From an uncultured Collinsella sp. (GTDB lineage: Bacteria > Actinomycetota > Coriobacteriia > Coriobacteriales > Coriobacteriaceae), in the NCBI GenBank assembly GCA_902388545.1, contig CABMPS010000130.1, positions 1 to 5,784 on the forward strand: a DNA stretch of 5,784 nucleotides, written 5' to 3'. Numbering within the stretch: the first letter of the stretch is position 1; each line of letters opens with the position of its first letter. The notes under the pieces are model-generated. The model ran no database searches. It saw only the letters and a list, made by a program, of their open reading frames with translations, and was not told the origin of the DNA. Shown one piece after another: positions 1-4,007 of this stretch. Position numbers and translations under genes: made by a program.

Positions 1-3
1 CGA

Positions 4-630
4 CTATACCCCGGCTTCCGATGACCTGCCCTGGTGCACAGCCGCCATGAGTCCTGCTGTTCCCGCCTGATATCGCTCTCCAGCGTAATTGTACTGGATC
101 TGGCAAAAGTCCCACTCATATGCATCGAGCATCGTCATGAAATCCGCCGCGCTGCCGTGGTACGAAAAACCAATCTGGCGAATGCGCCCCGCCGCCTTTT
201 GACGCGCAATCCAGTCCTCGATGCCCAACGCCACCACACGTTCCCACTGGACGGGCGAGGTGATGTTATGCATGAGGTAATAGTCGATACGGTCGGTCCG
301 CAGGCGACGCAGCTGCTCGTCGAAGAACCGATCGAAATCCTCCGCGCATTTGCACGAAGCATGCGGCAGCTTGGTTGCGAGCAAAACCTGGTCGCGCAAG
401 CCCAGGCGCTCAAGCGACGCCCCCACGCACGCCTCGTTGCCGGGATAGAGATAGGCCGTGTCCAGGTAGTTAATCCCCTGCTCCACCGCACGGGAGATGA
501 TGGCGTCGGCAGTCTTCGCATCCGGGCGTCCCGGCGCACCGGGAAACCTCATGCAGCCCAGCCCCAACGCCGAGATACGGTTGCCGCTTTTGGGGTCAAC
601 GCGGTATTGCACGGCCCCTCCCTTCGCCAT
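4..630 (-). CDS. Aldo/keto reductase, truncated in mid-barrel (probable frameshift)
   Basis: NAD(P)H-dependent oxidoreductase of the aldo/keto reductase family, in the style of those that usually carry a C-terminal 4Fe-4S domain. The 208 residues open with the family's N-terminal strand (ALGLGCMRFP, residues 21-30). All four members of the catalytic tetrad are present: Asp57 and Tyr62 in LDTAYLY, Lys87 in ATKLP, His121 in YYLMHNI. QIQYNY (177-182) is the typical late-barrel strand. From about residue 201 the sequence stops resembling the family and ends at a TAG at 4-6. Relatives run to roughly 350-400 residues, so the last barrel strands, the cofactor loop and the cysteine cluster are missing. 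Another frame stays open to the window edge with a hydrophobic ending (VIGSRGIV), which suggests a one- or two-base indel near 10-32. The ATG at 628-630 was chosen by alignment to the family; its ribosome binding site is weak. It may be a pseudogene or a sequencing error. Substrate unknown. Confidence 0.8.
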   Translation of the reverse strand: MAKGGAVQYRVDPKSGNRISALGLGCMRFPGAPGRPDAKTADAIISRAVEQGINYLDTAYLYPGNEACVGASLERLGLRDQVLLATKLPHASCKCAEDFDRFFDEQLRRLRTDRIDYYLMHNITSPVQWERVVALGIEDWIARQKAAGRIRQIGFSYHGSAADFMTMLDAYEWDFCQIQYNYAGERYQAGTAGLMAAVHQGRSSEAGV

Positions 631-948
631 CAGCGCCCCGGCAAGGCGAAACACAATGGTCACGCAGCCGAAACATCGTGGAATCGCAATCGAGAACGTA
701 TCGTAACGCAGCAGAAATCGAGCTGTCACGGCACCGCATTAACATCAGCAAAAAGCCCGATGAAAGGAGCTTCCCGCCACGGGCGCTGTCATCTTCTGCA
801 CCTTCCCCAAGGTGCGCGATGGCGTTGGATATCCCACGCGCGTCTTTGCGGTCTGCCCCGCGTCATAAGTTCCCATGCGTTTGTTCTTCTAAATACGACC
901 ACCCGGCGCATGCGACATGCTCCGGCAAAACCAGAGTTGAGGCCATCT
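631..948. other. 318-bp intergenic stretch with short hairpins, no convincing gene
   Basis: This lies between the aldo/keto reductase start and the end of the small membrane protein gene. It holds three dyads: a seven-bp hairpin GCACCTT-CCCC-AAGGTGC (798-815), an imperfect palindrome CCGG-c-GCATG-CGA-CATGC-t-CCGG (903-925), and a weak terminator-like element at 750-771. A plus-strand frame from 764 to 867 reads like protein (VIFCTFPKVRDGVGYPTRVF, then AVCPAS and stop) and follows AAAGGAG, but it has no start codon near it. A 27-codon minus-strand frame (863-946) starts two bases after the stop of the membrane protein gene. Neither is strong enough to call a gene. The aldo/keto reductase promoter should lie in the 631-730 part; I could not identify convincing hexamers. 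Confidence 0.5.
750..771 (-). terminator. Weak possible terminator downstream of the small membrane protein gene
   Basis: On the minus strand AGCTC (771-767) can pair with GGGCT (758-754), with one G-U pair and an eight-base loop, and the stem runs into a T5 tract (754-750). The stem is only five bp and lies about 180 bp past the stop codon at 949, so this is a low-confidence call. Confidence 0.3.
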
Positions 949-1149
949 TTAAGACCCCACGATCTCGTCCTCATCATCACGACAAAGGACGACACCGGCA
1001 CTTCCCAGCACAGCGACAGCAATTAAGGCCCCAACAACGATAGGAGCAGCTCCGCACGCGCCCTGCATGCCCGCGACCAGCGCGGTCGTGGGGCCAAGAC
1101 AACCAAGTACCAATGCGACGACGGCAATAGCGATATCTCGAGCGTTCAT
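949..1149 (-). CDS. Small two-helix membrane protein with acidic tail, unknown function
   Basis: A 66-residue protein of no recognised family. Two hydrophobic segments are visible, about residues 5-27 (start DIAIAVVALVLG) and 34-56 (PIVVGALIAVAVLGSAGVVL), joined by a short Gly/Ala/Cys loop. The protein ends in a charged tail, CRDDEDEIVGS. The predicted form is a helical hairpin in the cytoplasmic membrane. The second segment is followed by Arg and the acidic tail, so topology is not clear from the charges. The ATG at 1147-1149 is chosen over an in-frame ATG at 1216-1218 because GGAGGA lies nine bases before it. The gene sits 117 bp beyond a strong terminator (1266-1307), so it probably has its own promoter within 1150-1265. 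It could be a holin-like, toxin-like or regulatory small membrane protein, but nothing in the sequence decides among these. Confidence 0.65.
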   Translation of the reverse strand: MNARDIAIAVVALVLGCLGPTTALVAGMQGACGAAPIVVGALIAVAVLGSAGVVLCRDDEDEIVGS

Positions 1150-1265
1150 GAGACCACTTCCTCCACGGGAAAGACCTTGCTTCTCATGGCTTAGTGTGCC
1201 CCGCGCCCATATGCCCAACGTAGCGCCACGGTAAAGGTTCTGTTAACCCAAATGCATATATAAAA

Positions 1266-1307
1266 CGGGCGTCTTTACGTTGCCCGAAAGCTCGGTAAAG
1301 ACGCCCG
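1266..1307 (-). terminator. Strong Rho-independent terminator of the secreted protein gene
   Basis: A perfect 13-bp stem (1266-1278 with 1295-1307; arm CGGGCGTCTTTAC) closes a 16-base loop. On the minus strand it is followed at once by TTTTATATAT. It begins 28 bp after the TAA stop of the gene ending at 1336 and separates it from the small membrane protein gene downstream. No T-tract follows it on the plus strand. Confidence 0.9.
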
Positions 1308-1335
1308 CCCATCATATGTCTATAGCGCGAACAGA

Positions 1336-2112
1336 TTACCAACCGGTGTAGTAATCGGTCGTTCCGGCTGCGCAGCCGGAGTCATAGACCTTGCACTCAC
1401 CCTTGGATCCGGTAAACGTGGAGCCTTGGGCCTTATCGCCCGCGGCAACGACGTAATAGCCGTCGGAATCGCGCCAGAAGCCCTCAGAATCCTGAGTCCA
1501 TTCGCCCGTGCGATAGTGATAAAGCACGTTGCTGCTGTAATAGGTCTCGCGGCGCCCGTTGTAGTTATTGACACCCGCAGAGCGCGTCAGGCCCGATCCG
1601 TTCGCGCAGGACGCGGCAGACGCGTAGGACGAAGTGTAACCGGCATTGTAGTAAGAAGCTTGGACGGCCTCGGCAGCCTCCGCCTCGGCGGCAGCAGCCT
1701 CGAGCGCTTCGCGCTTGGCATCCTCAAGCGCGGTGCGCAGCTCATCGAGCTCGGTCGACTTGGCGTCGACTTCCCCCATCGTCAACAGGCTACCCGCACC
1801 GTCGATGCAACCCTGCAACACAGCGCGCTCGTCATCGGTAGCATAGTCGCCATACATATTCATAATGATCTGAGCGCGCATCTCCAGGGAATCGCGCTTT
1901 GCCCCCATCGAGGCGTTCCACTCCTGCATAGAGCCATAACCGTCGCCGCGGTAGTCGACGGGCTGCACCAGCGTCGCCTCGGACGGCGCAGATCCGACCG
2001 TATCGGATAGTGTTGCCGCGTGGGCATCAGTTGCGCCGGCGCCCGCCAAAAGTGCCACGGTCAGAGCGGCGGAAAGGGCGGCGGCTTTCGGTTTTCGTGA
2101 ATCGATCCTCAT
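1336..2112 (-). CDS. Secreted coiled-coil protein with C-terminal 3D-like barrel domain
   Basis: A 258-residue exported protein, probably acting on or at the cell wall. A Sec signal peptide is clear: basic start (MRIDSRKPK), hydrophobic core (residues 10-26) and a likely cleavage after Ala32 in DAHA. Residues 115-150 form an Ala/Glu-rich coiled coil (TELDELRTALEDAKREALEA). A Tyr/Ser/Ala-rich linker (153-170) leads to a compact C-terminal domain (about 183-258). The pattern YNGRRETYYSSNVL, SDGYYVVAA, KVYDSGCAAG and TTDYYT ending in W matches the 3D/RlpA-like double-psi barrel at the end of many Gram-positive wall proteins. Its three Asp are D217, D244 and D253; Cys240 and Cys247 could form a disulfide. 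No NlpC/P60 or other catalytic domain precedes it. The ATG at 2110-2112 has ACGGAGG 11 bases upstream and begins directly at the signal peptide; longer in-frame starts are rejected. It is transcribed alone, bounded by terminators. A murein-lytic or wall-remodelling role is inferred from the domain only. Confidence 0.85.
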   Translation of the reverse strand: MRIDSRKPKAAALSAALTVALLAGAGATDAHAATLSDTVGSAPSEATLVQPVDYRGDGYGSMQEWNASMGAKRDSLEMRAQIIMNMYGDYATDDERAVLQGCIDGAGSLLTMGEVDAKSTELDELRTALEDAKREALEAAAAEAEAAEAVQASYYNAGYTSSYASAASCANGSGLTRSAGVNNYNGRRETYYSSNVLYHYRTGEWTQDSEGFWRDSDGYYVVAAGDKAQGSTFTGSKGECKVYDSGCAAGTTDYYTGW

Positions 2113-2132
2113 GTAGCTGGAAACCTCCGTAG

Positions 2133-2159
2133 TGCGTTTTTGCTGCGTTTGAGCTGCGT
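2133..2159 (-). repeat. Three ACGCA direct repeats with 11-bp period in the 5' leader
   Basis: TGCGT occurs on the plus strand at 2133-2137, 2144-2148 and 2155-2159, so on the minus strand ACGCA(GC) recurs every 11 bp just upstream of the GGAGG of the secreted protein gene. The spacing of one helical turn would suit a DNA-binding protein contacting one face. It could equally be a chance A-rich leader. Confidence 0.45.
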
Positions 2160-2177
2160 GTGATTTAATCGCGCTGC

Positions 2178-2183
2178 ATAGTA
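2178..2183 (-). promoter_or_regulatory. Possible -10 hexamer for the secreted protein gene
   Basis: TACTAT on the minus strand, the same hexamer as in the well-formed metY promoter. It would give a leader of about 58 nt. No good -35 hexamer lies 16-18 bp upstream, so the promoter may depend on an activator or be elsewhere. Confidence 0.3.
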
Positions 2184-2206
2184 CCCCGAGCAAATCGCGA
2201 CCTGCG

Positions 2207-2242
2207 GTTTTACTCAAAAGGTGCACGTCAATTGCGTAAAAC
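2207..2242. repeat. Dyad GTTTTAC-N22-GTAAAAC around a GTGCAC palindrome
   Basis: The arms are at 2207-2213 and 2236-2242 and match perfectly over seven bp. The spacer contains the six-bp palindrome GTGCAC (2221-2226) near its centre. It lies about 36-71 bp upstream of the transcription start expected from the possible -10 at 2178-2183, a plausible operator position. No known regulator motif is recognised. Confidence 0.4.
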
Positions 2243-2278
2243 TCACATCCTCTCAACAGGAGTTTTCCACATCTCGAT

Positions 2279-2382
2279 TGCATAAAGCGTGTCAAAAACC
2301 CTGTTTTTGCACCCTCTCTATGCAAAAAAGACGCCTGTGCAACCATTGTTCGCACAGGCGCCTTGAGCAGGCATTTTATGCA
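2279..2382. repeat. Cluster of nested inverted repeats around the metY terminator
   Basis: TGCATAAA (2279-2286) is inverted as TTTATGCA (2375-2382), bracketing the terminator. CAAAAAC-CCT-GTTTTTG (2293-2309) is a perfect seven-bp hairpin. TTTTTGCA (2304-2311) is inverted as TGCAAAAA (2321-2328). GCAT-TTT-ATGC (2371-2381) is a small hairpin. Several of these pairings exclude one another. Confidence 0.55.
2324..2364 (-). terminator. Strong Rho-independent terminator of metY
   Basis: On the minus strand the stem GCGCCTGTGC-type arm (2352-2360 pairing perfectly with 2332-2340, extended by a G-U pair and three more pairs to 2328/2364) closes an 11-base loop and ends in TTTTTT (2329-2324). It lies about 60 bp past the metY stop codon. 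Confidence 0.9.
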
Positions 2383-2424
2383 GTTATACCTATCGAGTCG
2401 CAAGGGGTCCTTGCACAAGTCGCC

Positions 2425-3735
2425 TTACTCGTCCAGCGTGGCAAAGGCCTGCTTCAGATCCCAAATGATATCCTCGGCGTTCTCGGTACCGATGGAAAGA
2501 CGGATCGTGGAGGGCGTGATGTTCTGCTCGGCGAGCTCCTCGGCAGAGAGCTGGGAGTGCGTGGTGGTAGCCGGGTGCACGACGAGCGACTTGACGTCGG
2601 CCACGTTGGCGAGCAGCGAGAACACCTGCAGATGATCGATGAACTTCCATGCAGCCTCCTGGCCACCCTTAATCTCAAAGGTAAAGATCGAGGCACCGCC
2701 ACGGGGGAAGTACTTCTGATAGAGCTCGTGATCGGGGTGCTCAGGCAGGCTCGGGTGATTCACCTTGGCGACGTGGCTGTCACCAGCCAGGAACTCAACG
2801 ACCTTCTTGGTGTTCTCGACATGGCGGTCAACGCGCAGCGACAGAGTCTCGGTGCCCTGGAGCAGAACCCAGGCGTTGAACGGGCTGATGCAGGCGCCCT
2901 CGTCACGCAGCAGGATAGCGCGGACATAGGTTGCGAAGGCGGCGGGACCGGCAGCCTCGGCAAACGAAACACCATGGTAGGAGGGGTTGGGCTCAGCGAT
3001 CTGGGCGTACTTGCCACTCGCCTTCCAATCGAAGTTACCGCCGTCGACGATCACACCGCCCAGCGAGGTACCGTGGCCGCCGATGAACTTGGTTGCGGAG
3101 TGGACGACGATGTTGGCGCCGTGCTCCAGCGGACGGAACAGATACGGGGTGCCGAAGGTGTTGTCGACGACAACCGGCAGACCGTGCTTCTTGGCAATCT
3201 CGGAGATGGCGTCGATGTTGGGGATGTCGGAGTTGGGGTTGCCGAGCGTCTCGAGATAGATGACCGTGGTGCTGTCCTTGATGGCACCCTCAACCTCTTC
3301 CAGGTTATGGGCATCGACAAACGTGGTCTCGACGCCAAACTGGGAGAGCGTATGCTCCAGCAGGTTGTAGGAGCCACCGTAGATGGTCTTCTGAGCCACC
3401 ACGTGGTCACCAGCCTGGGCAAGAGCCTGCAGGGTATAGGTGATGGCAGCAGCGCCGGAGGCGACGGCAAGACCTGCCACGCCGCCCTCGAGCGCGGCGA
3501 TACGGTCCTCGAAGACGCCCTGGGTGGAGTTGGTCAGACGGCCGTAGATGTTACCGGCGTCGGCAAGACCAAAGCGGTCGGCGGCGTGCTGGGAGTTGCG
3601 GAACACATAGCTCGTGGTCTGGTAGATAGGCACGGCACGGGAGTCGGATGCGGGATCGGCACTCTCCTGGCCAACGTGCAGCTGCAGGGTATCGAAACCA
3701 AAGGTGTGCTCGGGGTTGTTGATGAACTGGCTCAT
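2425..3735 (-). CDS. metY: O-acetylhomoserine sulfhydrylase (MetY), PLP-dependent
   Basis: A 436-residue enzyme of the Cys/Met metabolism PLP family, cytoplasmic. It should convert O-acetylhomoserine and sulfide to homocysteine and acetate, the direct sulfhydrylation route to methionine; some members also use O-acetylserine to make cysteine. Visible family landmarks are the N-terminal FDTLQLHVGQ (14-23), YGRLTNST (64-71), Tyr119 that stacks on the cofactor (TIYGGSYNL), Asp191 in VVDNTFGTPY, the Schiff-base Lys216 in VHSATKFIGGHG, the VHPATTTHSQ segment (386-395), and substrate-binding Arg412 in IRLSIGTE. The length of about 430, with the insertion typical of MetY, fits better than the shorter MetB/MetC enzymes (about 380-400). 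The ATG at 3733-3735 follows AAGGAG with a six-base spacer. It is transcribed alone from a promoter at 3919-3947 with a leader RNA of about 175 nt that encodes a short peptide, and ends at a strong terminator. It is divergent from a LysR regulator. No catalytic residue is missing. Confidence 0.95.
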   Translation of the reverse strand: MSQFINNPEHTFGFDTLQLHVGQESADPASDSRAVPIYQTTSYVFRNSQHAADRFGLADAGNIYGRLTNSTQGVFEDRIAALEGGVAGLAVASGAAAITYTLQALAQAGDHVVAQKTIYGGSYNLLEHTLSQFGVETTFVDAHNLEEVEGAIKDSTTVIYLETLGNPNSDIPNIDAISEIAKKHGLPVVVDNTFGTPYLFRPLEHGANIVVHSATKFIGGHGTSLGGVIVDGGNFDWKASGKYAQIAEPNPSYHGVSFAEAAGPAAFATYVRAILLRDEGACISPFNAWVLLQGTETLSLRVDRHVENTKKVVEFLAGDSHVAKVNHPSLPEHPDHELYQKYFPRGGASIFTFEIKGGQEAAWKFIDHLQVFSLLANVADVKSLVVHPATTTHSQLSAEELAEQNITPSTIRLSIGTENAEDIIWDLKQAFATLDE

Positions 3736-3741
3736 GATGAT

Positions 3742-3747
3742 CTCCTT
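3742..3747 (-). promoter_or_regulatory. metY ribosome binding site
   Basis: AAGGAG on the minus strand, six bases before the ATG, which fixes the metY start. The flanking GATCAAGGAGA closely resembles GATCAGGAGA at 3799-3789, just after the leader peptide, so the same CTCCT element could target either. Confidence 0.85.
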
Positions 3748-3796
3748 GATCGAACGAAAGTAAGTAAAAAGAGAGAAGTAAGTCGCTGTCTCCTGA

Positions 3797-3850
3797 TCAC
3801 GCCGACGGGCGCAAACAGGAGCCCGGCATTCGTCTTGGTAAGCAATTCAT
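3797..3850 (-). CDS. Leader peptide of metY (17 codons, Cys- and Met-containing)
   Basis: A 17-residue open frame, MNCLPRRMPGSCLRPSA, inside the metY leader RNA. It starts at ATG 3848-3850, seven bases after AAAGGAGG (3865-3858), one of the best ribosome binding sites in the window, and stops at TGA 3797-3799, 61 bp before metY. It has Cys at positions 3 and 12 and Met at 1 and 8. Its stop codon lies between the two arms of helix B (3816-3821 and 3790-3795), so the ribosome's position would decide which helix can form. The likely role is in cis: sensing charged Cys-tRNA or general translation speed and passing this on to metY. Leader peptides with Cys codons are known upstream of sulfur genes in some actinobacteria, but those have runs of Cys codons; here the Cys codons are scattered. 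It is too short to be annotated by ordinary gene finders. It could be a chance frame, but the ribosome binding site and position argue against that. Confidence 0.55.
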   Translation of the reverse strand: MNCLPRRMPGSCLRPSA

Positions 3851-3918
3851 ATGCGGGCCTCCTTTCGCGTCCCGATTCCGTAGTCGGCTTAATAACCTAC
3901 CGCCTTTGTGTGTTTTGA

Positions 3919-3947
3919 ATAGTACGGGCATTGTCTTCCTCGGTCAA
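3919..3947 (-). promoter_or_regulatory. metY promoter (TTGACC, 17 bp, TACTAT)
   Basis: On the minus strand the -35 TTGACC (3947-3942) matches the consensus at five of six bases and the -10 TACTAT (3924-3919) at four of six, with an ideal 17-bp spacer. Transcription should start near 3911-3913. This is the best sigma-70-type promoter in the window. Confidence 0.75.
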
Positions 3948-3967
3948 TCACTAAAAAGCGCTAACTT

Positions 3968-3988
3968 GTTATCTGTTTTATAGATAAC
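3968..3988. promoter_or_regulatory. LysR-type operator, perfect inverted repeat GTTATCT-N7-AGATAAC
   Basis: A perfect seven-bp dyad with a seven-base spacer; its core is ATC-N9-GAT, the T-N11-A form used by LysR-family proteins. Its centre (3978) lies about 66 bp upstream of the predicted metY transcription start, where the recognition site of these activators normally sits. It is also 20 bp before the lysR ATG, so binding there would allow self-repression. A further TATC half-site (3989-3992) directly adjoins it. Confidence 0.75.
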
Positions 3989-4007
3989 TATCGAAAGGAT
4001 GGCGTCG

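Larger units (their letters stand above)
2113..2424. other. 312-bp intergenic region upstream of the secreted protein gene
   Basis: No gene seen. From right to left (direction of the minus-strand genes) it holds the metY terminator (2324-2364), a cluster of AT-rich inverted repeats (2279-2382), a GTTTTAC/GTAAAAC dyad around a GTGCAC palindrome (2207-2242), a possible -10 hexamer (2178-2183), and three TGCGT units spaced 11 bp apart (2133-2159). The base composition is clearly more AT-rich than the flanking genes, as expected for a regulatory region. Confidence 0.7.
3736..3913 (-). promoter_or_regulatory. metY leader RNA with competing helices (candidate attenuator or translation switch)
   Basis: On the minus strand the predicted transcript starts near 3911-3913 and runs about 175 nt to the metY ATG. 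A small hairpin CCGA/TCGG (3884-3887 with 3872-3875) is followed by the leader peptide gene. CTCCT (3821-3817 region, inside that gene) can form helix A with the peptide's own ribosome binding site (AGGAG-g-CCCG-CAT, 3863-3851, with ATG-c-CGGG-CTCCT, 3829-3817). It can instead form helix B, CTCCTG (3821-3816) with CAGGAG (3795-3790), enclosing an inner CGCC-CGTC-GGCG hairpin (3811-3800). It could also pair over five bases with the metY ribosome binding site (3747-3742). GGAGA (3793-3789) can alternatively pair weakly with TCTCT (3776-3772) just before T5 (3770-3766). The pairings are seen in the sequence; the switching is inferred. Confidence 0.5.

Noticed and set aside
628..729. GTG at 727-729 as start of the aldo/keto reductase
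   Set aside because: There is no ribosome binding site before it, and the extra 33 residues have no counterpart in the family, which begins near QYRVDPKSG.
34..1026. A 330-codon plus-strand open frame at the left end
   Set aside because: It lies opposite the aldo/keto reductase and the small membrane protein. The translation is Arg/His-rich without domains, typical of an antisense shadow.
2113..2418. Longer N-terminus for the secreted protein (in-frame ATG up to 2416-2418)
   Set aside because: The extension would run through the metY terminator and has a random Cys/Arg-rich sequence. The ATG at 2110-2112 has GGAGG and starts directly at a signal peptide.
3736..3900. SAM-I (S-box) or other known methionine riboswitch upstream of metY
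   Set aside because: The conserved S-box core (AGAGA near a GGAGGGACTGGCCC-like stem and a GAAACC segment) could not be found in the leader. The structure seen is better explained by the leader peptide and AGGAG/CTCCT pairing.
2221..3918. A long plus-strand open frame of 565 codons opposite metY
   Set aside because: It is the antisense shadow of metY in GC-rich DNA. It has no family resemblance, and it runs through the metY terminator and promoter. The minus-strand protein carries all the PLP-enzyme motifs.
3999..4007. Upstream ATG of the LysR gene (start MASMTLQQ)
   Set aside because: AAAGGA overlaps this ATG, leaving no spacer, whereas it is eight bases from the ATG at 4008. The family also normally starts one to four residues before LQQLRFL.
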